Shown here: positions 1 through 6,370 of the stretch, piece by piece | Layout: the number at the start of each line of letters is the position of its first letter | How positions within the stretch are numbered: the stretch's first letter is position 1 | Notes under the pieces: model-generated | Database searches by the model: none | Seen by the model: the letters and a program-made list of their open reading frames with translations, nothing else | What the model was told of the DNA's origin: nothing | Position numbers and translations under genes: made by a program | Source of the DNA: DATKKG01 sp964475215 | GTDB lineage: Archaea > Thermoproteota > Nitrososphaeria > Conexivisphaerales > DTJL01 | Length of the DNA: 10,601 nucleotides | Assembly (NCBI GenBank): GCA_964475215.1 | Contig: CAYYVT010000140.1 | Span: 1 to 10,601 of the forward strand | Reading direction: 5' to 3'

Positions 1-854
1 CCTGCGAGTATTGCGGCAGCAGCGTCACCCTAGGCGCCCGGGGATGGGCTGACATCCAGAAGCAGACCATGCTCGCCTTGAAGGTAGCCACGGTGGATCA
101 GGCCAACGCAATCGTCAAGCCCATGATGGATAAGGGGCTCCTTCACAGGCACCTCCAGGAGGACTCGAAGCTGGAGGAATTCAGCCTATCATATGTGCCC
201 TACTGGATTGTGAGCGTTTCGGCCCGTACCACCGTCGTGTCCGCGAACACGGCGGCCCAGATCGGACAGACCGCGACGACCGCCGCGCTGATGGGGATCA
301 TGTTCGGGGGAATGGGCGGAGGATTTGGAGGCGGTCGAGGTGGTGGACGAAGGCGGGCACTCGAAGATGAGAGCGGGTGGAGCCCCAGCCCCTTCGGTGG
401 CCTCATGCTGAGCCCCATCAGGGCCTTCGGGATGGGGATGGGCTACGGTGGCGGAATGCGAAAGACGGAGCAAATGGACGCGAACTACAGCTTCCCCGTG
501 GTAGCGTTGAAGGCGCTCACCGACTTTCAGCCTCGCAACTACCAGTTTGACCTCGAAGGGAGGACTCTCTTTGATATCTCCAAGATCCCGAAGAACATCA
601 AGGTCCTCAACGGTGACATCAGCGAAGACGTCGCCAAGTCTCAGGCGAAGACCCTCGTCGACCAATTGCAGTCTGAAAAGGCCCACGCAAAGTACCATAT
701 GATTCAACAGATGAACACCCAGTCGGACGTCGGCGACGCAGAGCTCCTTCACGCACCGATATGGTTCGCGAGATACGACCACAAGGGGAAGAAAGTGGTG
801 CTGGTCCTCGATGCGAACTCCGGCCGTGTAATCAATAGCTTAGGGCTGGATTGA
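1..854 (+). CDS. Zinc-ribbon protein with Gly-rich middle, 5'-truncated by window edge
   Basis: The reading frame is open from base 3, so the gene starts before the window; the ATG at 69 is internal. The first visible codons read CEYCGSS, the second CxxC knuckle of a zinc ribbon whose partner should lie upstream. A mixed alpha/beta stretch follows, then a hydrophobic to glycine-rich segment (roughly bases 255-470; runs such as GGMGGGFGGGRGGGRRR) that looks flexible or membrane-associated. The C-terminal end contains APIWFARYDHKGKKVVLVLD and a final SGRVIN, which resembles a small beta-sheet domain seen at the end of other zinc-ribbon proteins of unknown function. 283 residues are visible, ending at TGA 852-854. 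I do not recognise a specific family or activity. The Kelch-like gene begins 47 nt downstream on the same strand and might be co-transcribed. Confidence 0.8.
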   Translation, partial: CEYCGSSVTLGARGWADIQKQTMLALKVATVDQANAIVKPMMDKGLLHRHLQEDSKLEEFSLSYVPYWIVSVSARTTVVSANTAAQIGQTATTAALMGIMFGGMGGGFGGGRGGGRRRALEDESGWSPSPFGGLMLSPIRAFGMGMGYGGGMRKTEQMDANYSFPVVALKALTDFQPRNYQFDLEGRTLFDISKIPKNIKVLNGDISEDVAKSQAKTLVDQLQSEKAHAKYHMIQQMNTQSDVGDAELLHAPIWFARYDHKGKKVVLVLDANSGRVINSLGLD

Positions 855-901
855 GTCTCGTAATTGAATGACCACGTAGGCCTGAGGGGGATACAGCCAG
901 G

Positions 902-1987
902 TTGAAGCTCGGCAGGGTCCTGATCATCGTGGTCGTCATAGTTGTGATCATCCTGGTGGGGCTCTATGCATATGAGGACCTATTCCAGTCACAGGCGACG
1001 CCAACGGCTTGGTCTCCCGCAACGAACTACCCCGTTCAGGTCGGCGGCACAGTCGCCATCGCAGGGCAGCAGTGCGTGACCGATGGAACCTACATCTACT
1101 GCATCGGTGGGCAGGATGGGAACGGAGGCCCGCGAAGCGAAGTATACTCATCTCCGGCCATCTCCTCGACCTCTGACAACATCACGTCGTGGGAGAGCCA
1201 GACCGCGTATCCCGAAGTGATAAACGGACAGGCCTGCGTGATATACTCAGGCCACATCTACTGCGTGGGCGGTAGTTACGATGTAGGCGGAGACGATGTG
1301 GCCTCGAGCTATTATGCGAACGCAACCAAAGGCACGGTGGGCATTTGGAACGCCACGACGGCATATCCTACCCCCATAGACAGCCAGTCCTGCGTCGCGT
1401 CGGCGGGATATATCTACTGCGTTGGAGGGAACAATGAAACGGACGGCACGAATGCAGATTCGATAACGACGGGCTCGGTCTGGTTCGCTCAACTTTCGCC
1501 CTCAGGCATAGGGAACTGGACATCGACGAACAGCTACCCGACGAACGTGTTCTATCCGATATGCTCTGCCTACGACGGCTACGTCTATTGCGTTGGCGGT
1601 GCCGACGTCAACAACAATCCGGTCAGCACGGCCTACTATGCACCTCTCTCCTCCTCTGGCGTGGGCGCATGGACGGAGACGACGGCGTACCCCGAGCAGG
1701 AGAGCGGCCTTGCCTGCGGCGTTTCTTCGGGCTATATGTACTGCGTGGGAGGCCAGGGAGCCCTCAACTCCTACTCGAACTCGGTCTACGCGGCGCCCTT
1801 GTCGTCTTCGGGGATAGGGAATTGGAAGCAGGGGTCTAGCTATCCGAATTCCGTCGAAACAAGCTGCGTGGTCACTTCTAGCGACCTGTACTGTATGGGG
1901 GGGTTCGACTCCAGCGCCGTGGGAGAGAACGGCGCGGTGTACTATGTGTCGCTGACAAATCTCTTCAACACCAGCACCGCGGGATAG
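902..1987 (+). CDS. Membrane-anchored six-bladed Kelch-like beta-propeller with paired cysteines
   Basis: 361 residues. The N-terminus is MKLGR followed by a strongly hydrophobic helix (about residues 6-24), so it is a signal anchor or signal peptide and the rest is probably outside the cell. The body holds six repeats of about 51-60 residues, each with W-x5-YP, then C-x8-C inside a (I/V/L/M)YCxGG strand, then VYYAPLSSSGIGNW-like linkers. The tryptophans are at 37, 97, 149, 206, 257 and 308. The Cys pairs are 58/67, 112/121, 164/173, 221/230, 272/281 and 322/331, and there are no other cysteines. YCVGG matches the di-glycine strand of Kelch motifs (family knowledge); one disulfide per blade is my inference. 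Several N-x-S/T sequons (e.g. N93, N150, N205, N356) also suit an exported glycoprotein. The start is TTG 902 with a GAGGGG Shine-Dalgarno-like tract at 884-889; no ATG lies ahead of the hydrophobic helix. Ligand unknown. Confidence 0.88.
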   Translation: MKLGRVLIIVVVIVVIILVGLYAYEDLFQSQATPTAWSPATNYPVQVGGTVAIAGQQCVTDGTYIYCIGGQDGNGGPRSEVYSSPAISSTSDNITSWESQTAYPEVINGQACVIYSGHIYCVGGSYDVGGDDVASSYYANATKGTVGIWNATTAYPTPIDSQSCVASAGYIYCVGGNNETDGTNADSITTGSVWFAQLSPSGIGNWTSTNSYPTNVFYPICSAYDGYVYCVGGADVNNNPVSTAYYAPLSSSGVGAWTETTAYPEQESGLACGVSSGYMYCVGGQGALNSYSNSVYAAPLSSSGIGNWKQGSSYPNSVETSCVVTSSDLYCMGGFDSSAVGENGAVYYVSLTNLFNTSTAG

Positions 1988-2013
1988 AGCCCCAGCTGCC
2001 CTAGGTAAGGACA

Positions 2014-2385
2014 TCAACGCCTGCTAGTGTCGACTACGCAGAAGAGGTTTCCGTCAGGGTCCTCCAAGACGATGAAGTCGTCATCGGATTCGTACGTCTG
2101 GGGGTGACGAGAAGCCCCGAGGGACAGCAACCTCTCGACTTCCTCCGATTGGTCGTTCGTGTAGAGGTCGAGGTGTAACCAGTTCCGCCCCATCAGCCTC
2201 TCCGGAACCTGGTTCAGTGAAACGTTAGTGTTCTTCCCTTCGGGGTCTCGGAGGATGACCCAGCCGCCCTCTGCAGGTCCTTTCGCTACGTAGTGGAGGG
2301 CTTCCTGCCAGAAGGCCACCATCCTGTCGAAGTGGAGACAATCTATGACGACTGAACCGATCTTCATATCATCGTTGTCCGCCAA
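2014..2385 (-). CDS. VOC superfamily (glyoxalase/bleomycin-resistance fold) protein, Glyoxalase_6-like
   Basis: 123 residues from a TTG at 2385; an in-frame ATG at 2367 would give 117 and begins right before the first beta-strand (MKIGSVVIDC), so either start is possible. Two beta-alpha-beta-beta-beta halves are visible: one with a FWQEALHY helix and a GGWVILRDPEG hairpin, the second beginning at WLHLDLY (H71) and closing with VLEDPDGNLFCVVD. This pattern matches the Glyoxalase_6-type VOC proteins, which are small cytoplasmic proteins of mostly unknown substrate. The usual metal-ligand Glu in the last strand is replaced here by Cys/Val (NLFCVV), so glyoxalase I chemistry is unlikely. A TATA-like tract on the minus strand at 2421-2430 could drive it separately from the second VOC gene 100 bp upstream. 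Confidence 0.85.
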   Translation of the reverse strand: MADNDDMKIGSVVIDCLHFDRMVAFWQEALHYVAKGPAEGGWVILRDPEGKNTNVSLNQVPERLMGRNWLHLDLYTNDQSEEVERLLSLGASRHPQTYESDDDFIVLEDPDGNLFCVVDTSRR

Positions 2386-2485
2386 GTCAGGTCGTTTCTT
2401 CCACTGCCGAAGGGAGTTGGATAGTTAATGGTTGCCCATGATATTCTCCCGAGGGCTCGAGCGAGCTGCCTGGGGTCTTCAGGCT

Positions 2486-2893
2486 TCAAGATATCTCGAA
2501 TTCGTTGCCATCTGGGTCTTTGAAGATCGCGTATTTCCCCCAGCTGGTCGACTTGAGCTCCTCGGCGAACTCCACGCCCCTGGCCTTCAACTCGTGGTAT
2601 ACCTTCTCCACGTCCTCTGGCCGACTCGAGGGCAGGAGTATGCCAGACTTGGTTCGGCCCATAAGGATCTGCCCGCAGCTGAACCAGATTCCAGTGCGCC
2701 CGCCGGGCCGGTCGCCCTCCCAAGCTTCACATTCACCACAAAGGTGAATGAGGGATGGTGAGTCCCCGGGCCTTACGAAAACGGCATGGCCTTCGGCCCC
2801 CACGATTTCGAAGCCAAGCTTGTCGCGGTACCACTCTGCTGACTTTGGCGCATCGCGAACTAACACTGCGACGGATCCTATACCTGAAATCAT
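2486..2893 (-). CDS. VOC superfamily (glyoxalase-like) protein, second copy
   Basis: 135 residues, ATG at 2891-2893. The first half has SVAVLVRDAPKSAEWYRDKL followed by LGFEIVG, the typical VOC opening strand, helix and GF-E-V strand. The second half has EDVEKVYHELKARGVEF and ends in FKDPDGNEFEIS. H50 and E133 sit where VOC enzymes carry metal ligands, so unlike its neighbour it may still bind a metal. Between the halves is an unusual Cys/Trp-rich segment (HLCGECEAWEGD, then WFSCG), giving three cysteines. It differs too much from the gene at 2014-2385 to be a recent duplicate. Upstream lies a 6-bp-arm inverted repeat over the likely promoter. Substrate unknown; resistance or small-molecule isomerisation/cleavage are family-level possibilities only. 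Confidence 0.87.
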   Translation of the reverse strand: MISGIGSVAVLVRDAPKSAEWYRDKLGFEIVGAEGHAVFVRPGDSPSLIHLCGECEAWEGDRPGGRTGIWFSCGQILMGRTKSGILLPSSRPEDVEKVYHELKARGVEFAEELKSTSWGKYAIFKDPDGNEFEIS

Positions 2894-2919
2894 CGGGGCT
2901 GCTTGGAAACTGATCCCTT

Positions 2920-2942
2920 ATCTGAGTTTTGAGAATTCAGAT
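2920..2942. promoter_or_regulatory. Inverted repeat at promoter of the VOC gene at 2486-2893
   Basis: ATCTGA (2920-2925) and TCAGAT (2937-2942) form perfect 6-bp arms around an 11-bp centre. On the minus strand this covers about 27-49 nt upstream of the ATG at 2893, overlapping a weak TATA-like GATAAGG (2914-2920). The position suits an operator that would block TBP/TFB binding, but arms this short can arise by chance. Confidence 0.3.
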
Positions 2943-2994
2943 CGTCATCCTCCAGGTTGTATGCTCAACCCTGAGTTCACTGAGGCAGCAAATT

Positions 2995-3585
2995 CTACCT
3001 TAGCTTGAGCGCGACCATCTCGCCCTTGCCCACAGCCAGGATTTGCACGAGGTATCTTTTCGAGCCCTTGACCAACCGCAGGAGTTCTGCCAAGTCCTCG
3101 GGCCTAGGTAGCGTAGCGTTGTCTACTATGAGAAGCCCGCCCACCCGTAGCACTCGGTCTATCTCATTCCAGTAACCTGCGTACTGGCGACGGTCTGCAT
3201 CGAGGAAGATCATGTCAAATGATTCGCTCGCATTGCCCGTCAGAAAGGATTGTGCGTCGCCCTGACGACAATCGATGGCCGAATAAAGGCCGCTCCTCTC
3301 GAAATTCCTCTTGGCCATGAGCATCTTCCTTCGTGAAATCTCTAAAGTCGTCACTTTGCCTCCGACGCGGTTGACTGCGTCGGCTATCCACAAGGTGGAG
3401 TAGCCGTTCGAGGTCCCTATTTCGAGGACGCTCTTCGACTTCGTTGCCTGAATCAGAATCGATAGGAAGAGCCCCGTATCCGGCGCGATGTTCAGCATCT
3501 GTTCATCGCGATTGACCTTGCTGTGGTCGTTCTCCAACCCGAACTTGTGAAGCTCATCGAGAAGGTTCTCAAGGTGCGAGTTCAT
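2995..3585 (-). CDS. Class I SAM-dependent O-methyltransferase (Methyltransf_3/COMT-like)
   Basis: 196 residues from the ATG at 3585; an in-frame TTG at 3648 would add 21 residues (MDTPIRIRGLRAGQ...) that look non-conserved and overlap the likely promoter. SAM-binding motif I is VLEIGTSNGYST (residues 53-64), followed by VTTLEIS with the acidic residue after beta-2. FDMIFLDAD (about 123-131) and LLIVDN (about 151-156) supply the aspartates and asparagine that bind the divalent cation in catechol/caffeoyl-CoA-type O-methyltransferases (family knowledge). Length is near the family's usual 200-220 residues. It should methylate a hydroxyl on a small catechol-like or other metabolite in the cytoplasm; the substrate cannot be told. 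A TATA-like CCTATACGC lies on the minus strand at 3631-3639, about 50 nt before the ATG, so it can be transcribed apart from the upstream PEP mutase-like gene. Confidence 0.87.
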   Translation of the reverse strand: MNSHLENLLDELHKFGLENDHSKVNRDEQMLNIAPDTGLFLSILIQATKSKSVLEIGTSNGYSTLWIADAVNRVGGKVTTLEISRRKMLMAKRNFERSGLYSAIDCRQGDAQSFLTGNASESFDMIFLDADRRQYAGYWNEIDRVLRVGGLLIVDNATLPRPEDLAELLRLVKGSKRYLVQILAVGKGEMVALKLR

Positions 3586-3630
3586 GGTGGGCTCAAGCTC
3601 CCGAGATTGGCCGGCTCGGAGACCTCTAAT

Positions 3631-3639
3631 GCGTATAGG
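3631..3639 (-). promoter_or_regulatory. TATA-box candidate for the O-methyltransferase gene
   Basis: CCTATACGC on the minus strand. A start site about 25 nt downstream would leave a leader of roughly 20-25 nt before ATG 3585, which holds a weak GGGAG (3598-3602). It favours the ATG over the TTG at 3648, which lies upstream of the TATA element. Confidence 0.4.
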
Positions 3640-3654
3640 CGTATCCAACGAACC

Positions 3655-3671
3655 GCTTCAACGACCGAAGC
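3655..3671 (-). terminator. Short hairpin directly after the PEP mutase-like stop codon
   Basis: GCTTC (3655-3659) and GAAGC (3667-3671) form a 5-bp stem with a 7-nt loop, abutting the TAA stop at 3672-3674. There is no T-run, so it is a weak terminator or processing-hairpin candidate only. Confidence 0.2.
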
Positions 3672-4508
3672 TTACTTCCTGGCGACGGCGAGGGCGTTCA
3701 ACTCGTCGAAGGTTATCGCCCCGTCTACAAGTCCACTGTAGGTGCCTCTTTCTAGGACCTCCGTGGAAATGCGTCTGAGCAGACCCATGGTCGCGTATGA
3801 AGCCGATGGTCCGAAGCTGACGCGGGCGACGCCCATCCTCTCGAGATCATGGATGGATGGGAGGCCCTTTCGCACCATGACGTTCACTGGGAAGTCCAAG
3901 GCCCTCACGAAGGACGAAATGGCCTCAGGTTCGACTAGACCCATGGGATAGACGCAATCGACGCCGGCATCTCTATAGGCGATGGCCCTCCTTGTCGCCT
4001 CCGCAAGTCTCGCGTCCTCGTCTCCCCTCGCATATCTGAAGGCGTCGGTCCTCGCGTTTATCACCAACGGGACCCTCGACGATTCGCCAATCCTTCTTAT
4101 GGCCTTCAGCTTCTCGACTTGCGAGTCGATGTCATAGAGCTCATGGGTCGAGTGGATGAAGTCCTCGATGTTTATTCCTACGGCTCCCGCCCTGATGACG
4201 GCCCTCACCGTCGCTGACACCTCTGCGGGCGAATCTCCGAAGCCTGCGACGACGTCGGCCGACAGCGGAATGGCAAGGACCCTGGCAATCCTCGATACCG
4301 CAGCTACCATTTCCCTGCGGGGAATCGATTGACCGTCTGGGTAGCCCAGGGATACCATCAACCCGGCACTTGAAGTGGCTACGGCTGGGAATCCGGCGTC
4401 TTCGAAGACCCTTGCGCTGGGGACGTCCCAAGCGTTAGGCAGGACGAGGATCTTCTTCGAGTGGTGAAGGTTCCTAAAGACCTCCGCCCTCTCCCTTTGC
4501 GATTTCAT
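3672..4508 (-). CDS. PEP mutase / isocitrate lyase family protein
   Basis: 278 residues from ATG 4508 (a TTG at 4568 would add 20). The TIM-barrel family signature is clear: LPNAWDVPSARVFEDAGF near the N-terminus, SADVVAGFG (83-91) with the Mg-binding Asp, GINIEDF (111-117) with the metal-linked Glu, VINARTDAF (149-157) with the active-site Arg, and CVYPMG. The KKCGH catalytic-Cys loop of isocitrate and methylisocitrate lyases is absent; that position reads FIHSTHELYD. It therefore belongs with the short PEP_mutase (PF13714-like) proteins, which make or break C-C or P-C bonds in 2-oxo acid substrates; the exact reaction is unknown. A TATA box 28 nt before the ATG implies a leaderless mRNA and decides the start. 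It is transcribed away from the TetR gene, with 159 bp between the two starts. Confidence 0.9.
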   Translation of the reverse strand: MKSQRERAEVFRNLHHSKKILVLPNAWDVPSARVFEDAGFPAVATSSAGLMVSLGYPDGQSIPRREMVAAVSRIARVLAIPLSADVVAGFGDSPAEVSATVRAVIRAGAVGINIEDFIHSTHELYDIDSQVEKLKAIRRIGESSRVPLVINARTDAFRYARGDEDARLAEATRRAIAYRDAGVDCVYPMGLVEPEAISSFVRALDFPVNVMVRKGLPSIHDLERMGVARVSFGPSASYATMGLLRRISTEVLERGTYSGLVDGAITFDELNALAVARK

Positions 4509-4531
4509 TGTTTCGGCGGGATTCAGCCCCG

Positions 4532-4539
4532 AGATAAAG
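4532..4539 (-). promoter_or_regulatory. TATA box of the PEP mutase-like gene (leaderless spacing)
   Basis: CTTTATCT on the minus strand, centred about 27-28 nt upstream of the ATG at 4508. In archaea transcription starts about 25-27 nt after the TATA centre, so the ATG would be at or next to the mRNA 5' end. No Shine-Dalgarno sequence is seen between. Confidence 0.6.
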
Positions 4540-4627
4540 CTTGTCCGTTTAGTTCTGCCCTGACCCAAGAAGTGCGGAGACAGTGAGGTATCTTCACAGC
4601 AACGGAATCTCGGATTGGACCGACGGG

Positions 4628-4646
4628 TTTATTAATGAATAATTAG
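4628..4646 (+). promoter_or_regulatory. Promoter (A/T-rich TATA region) of the TetR-hydrolase operon
   Basis: The tract TTTATTAATGAATAATTAG stands out in GC-rich surroundings and ends 22 nt before ATG 4668. TTTATTAAT (4628-4636) gives a leader of about 10 nt; GAATAATTAG (4637-4646) gives a leaderless transcript. Both fit archaeal spacing. Confidence 0.6.
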
Positions 4647-4657
4647 TTCATTCATTA
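4633..4657. promoter_or_regulatory. Probable TetR operator: 25-bp inverted repeat
   Basis: TAATGAAT (4633-4640) and ATTCATTA (4650-4657) are perfect 8-bp arms around a 9-bp centre. A second overlapping palindrome, AATGAA (4634-4639) with TTCATT (4647-4652), shares the left arm. The repeat lies between TATA element and start codon, so a bound dimer would block TBP/TFB or RNA polymerase. Size and position suit TetR-family autorepression, which is inference. Confidence 0.55.
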
Positions 4658-4667
4658 GACACGCCGA

Positions 4668-5291
4668 ATGCCTCGTACCACCCAAGCGAACCAGGAAATC
4701 AGAGAGGAGACTTCGAGGCGGATACTTGAGGCCGCAAGACACGTCTTCGCAATAAAAGGTACCAGCGCTACCATGGCTGACGTCGCTGTTCAGGCAGGCG
4801 TCAGCCAGGGATTAGCCTACCGCTACTTTCCGAGCAAGGAGGCCATGCTGACCAAGCTAGTCGACGAGGCCGCAAATGCCTCCGGGGGGCCCGCAGCGCG
4901 TCTCAAGGAGATCCAGGGGACTCCCGGAGAGCGGCTCGACCTGTTGATTTCTTACTTGTTGAAGCACCGACGCGAAGAACCCGAATTCTACCGGTTTCTC
5001 TACCAAGTTATGGCCGACGAGGCAGTGGCGCCTGAGCTGAGGAGGATCATTAGCAGAAACGGCGAGGTGATCCAAGGAGAGATCCGACGACTTATTTTAG
5101 AAGGACAGACAAGGGGTGAAATAGCCCGGGACGACCCTGACCAACTGATGGCAGCACTGATGGCGCTCATCGACGGCCTCGTGCGATTGGCTCCGCTGGC
5201 AGGCGCAAGAGATCACGAAGTGCACTTCCCTGAAACATGGATCGTACTTCGACTGTTGAAGCCTGACCGCGAGAGGGTGCAGGACGGTTGA
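4668..5291 (+). CDS. TetR/AcrR family transcriptional regulator
   Basis: 207 residues from ATG 4668. The N-terminal DNA-binding domain is typical: RRILEAARHVFAIKG (helix 1, about 17-31), TSATMADVAVQAGVS (about 32-46, helix 2 into helix 3) and GLAYRYFPSKEAMLTKLV (recognition helix into helix 4, about 48-65). The rest (about 75-200) is the all-helical ligand/dimer domain, with no recognisable ligand signature. As in most TetR proteins, it should act as a dimeric repressor released by a small ligand. A 25-bp inverted repeat covers its own promoter, implying autoregulation. Its TGA stop overlaps the TTG start of the hydrolase-like gene (TTGA, 5288-5291), so the two are probably translated together and the hydrolase is the likely regulated target. 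The divergent PEP mutase-like gene is a second possible target. Confidence 0.93.
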   Translation: MPRTTQANQEIREETSRRILEAARHVFAIKGTSATMADVAVQAGVSQGLAYRYFPSKEAMLTKLVDEAANASGGPAARLKEIQGTPGERLDLLISYLLKHRREEPEFYRFLYQVMADEAVAPELRRIISRNGEVIQGEIRRLILEGQTRGEIARDDPDQLMAALMALIDGLVRLAPLAGARDHEVHFPETWIVLRLLKPDRERVQDG

Positions 5292-6352
5292 GACTGAAGG
5301 GAGTCTCTTATGATGCGGGGTCCGTGATGGGCTTCAACTGGCGCCCCATCTTTGACCTCGCCATTGTTCACCGCGAGCTGGAGATAATCAAGAACGACCT
5401 TCATTGCAATTCAGTGCGGATCACCGGGCGTGACATCGGTCGAATGACGGCCTGCGCCCAGTATGCGACGGAGCAAGGGCTGGAGGTCTGGCTTGCGCCC
5501 CAGCTCTGGGACAAGAGCCCGTCGACTACCCTCGGGTACATTAAGAAGGCCGCGACAGCGGCGGAAGCGCTCAGGGAGCGCTCGCCCGAAACGATCGTAT
5601 TCAGCGTCGGGTCCGAGCTGACCCTTTTCATGCGGGGGATTCTTGAAGGAAGAACCTTCGGAGCTCGCCTTTCGAACCCAAGCTTGTTCCCTCGCGTGAA
5701 GGCTGGGGAACACAATAAACCGCTCAACGAGTTCCTGGCAAAGGCCAACTCGGAAGTCAGAGACGTCTTTCATGGAAAGGTGACGTACGCTTCCCTGATC
5801 TGGGAGGCCGTTGACTGGAAAATCTTTGACTTTGTTGGGGTCGACCATTATCGGGCGACCGCCATCGAGGACAAGTACGTCGACATGCTGAAGCCATCCT
5901 TCTCCTATGGAAAGCCCGTAGTCGTAACAGAGTTTGGGTACTCGACAACCCATGGAGCGATAGGAGAGAAGGGTCTCTTGAGCTCGGCGGGTCTGGGAGG
6001 GAACATCGTCGACGTCAAATCACAGTTCTTCCACTACAAGCTGCCGCTCCTAGGGCGCTTCGTAAGGCCACGCCTCAACGGGAACCATGTCCGCGATGAG
6101 GCTTGGCAGGCTCAAAAGCTCGTAGAGACGCTCGGAATACTTGACGCTGCAGGAGTCGATGGAGCGTTCGTGTCCGGCTTCGTTTCCCAGATCAACCCCT
6201 ACGACGACGATCCTAGGTATGACCTCGACATGGCAAGCATGAGCCTCGTGAAGTCCTACGAAGGCGGAAGGCGCGGCACGACTTACCCAGACATGTCTTG
6301 GGAGCCAAAGGAGTCCTTCGGGGCCGTTGCCAACTTCTACGCTACACACTAG
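5288..6352 (+). CDS. TIM-barrel glycoside-hydrolase-like protein ('abortive infection protein' family label)
   Basis: 354 residues from TTG 5288, overlapping the TetR stop by 4 nt, with a GAGAGGG tract at 5270-5276 as possible Shine-Dalgarno. The opening MRLKGVSYDAG and the strand pattern (NSVRITG, LEVWLAPQL, TIVFSVGSELTLF, DFVGVDHYR, VVVTEFG, DGAFVSGF) describe a (beta/alpha)8 barrel like clan-A glycoside hydrolases. E110 in GSEL and E215 in VTEFG sit where the acid/base and nucleophile are expected after strands 4 and 7. The C-terminal end (DPRYDLDMASMSLVKSYE, then TYPDMSWEPKE) is, from memory, highly conserved in actinobacterial and other bacterial homologues often annotated 'abortive infection protein'; I know of no proof of phage defence. 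No signal peptide, so probably cytoplasmic. Substrate unknown. Closeness to bacterial proteins may reflect gene transfer. Confidence 0.85.
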   Translation: MRLKGVSYDAGSVMGFNWRPIFDLAIVHRELEIIKNDLHCNSVRITGRDIGRMTACAQYATEQGLEVWLAPQLWDKSPSTTLGYIKKAATAAEALRERSPETIVFSVGSELTLFMRGILEGRTFGARLSNPSLFPRVKAGEHNKPLNEFLAKANSEVRDVFHGKVTYASLIWEAVDWKIFDFVGVDHYRATAIEDKYVDMLKPSFSYGKPVVVTEFGYSTTHGAIGEKGLLSSAGLGGNIVDVKSQFFHYKLPLLGRFVRPRLNGNHVRDEAWQAQKLVETLGILDAAGVDGAFVSGFVSQINPYDDDPRYDLDMASMSLVKSYEGGRRGTTYPDMSWEPKESFGAVANFYATH

Positions 6353-6357
6353 CTCCC

Positions 6358-6370
6358 CTAAAGAAATGAA
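6358..6370 (-). terminator. T-rich tract after the winged-helix gene
   Basis: On the minus strand the bases right after the TGA at 6371-6373 read TTCATTTCTTTAG, a T-rich run of the kind that can end archaeal transcription. It also sits in the 18-bp gap between convergent genes. Weak evidence. Confidence 0.3.

Noticed and set aside
189..782. 197-codon minus-strand open frame
   Set aside because: Antisense to the zinc-ribbon gene; product is His/Arg/Pro-rich with no domain, and the + frame carries a zinc knuckle and a plausible C-terminal domain.
1502..2017. 171-codon minus-strand open frame
   Set aside because: Antisense to the Kelch-like gene, Arg/Ala/His-rich; explained by third-position GC bias.
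3586..3648. N-terminal extension of the O-methyltransferase from TTG 3648
   Set aside because: The extra 21 residues span the TATA-like element and show no conserved pattern; ATG 3585 is preferred.
5411..5953. 180-codon minus-strand open frame
   Set aside because: Lies wholly inside the strongly conserved-looking TIM-barrel gene on the other strand.
5288..6352. Reading the 'abortive infection' label as evidence of a phage-defence system
   Set aside because: The sequence shows a glycoside-hydrolase-like barrel; no defence partner, nuclease, toxin or mobile element is nearby.
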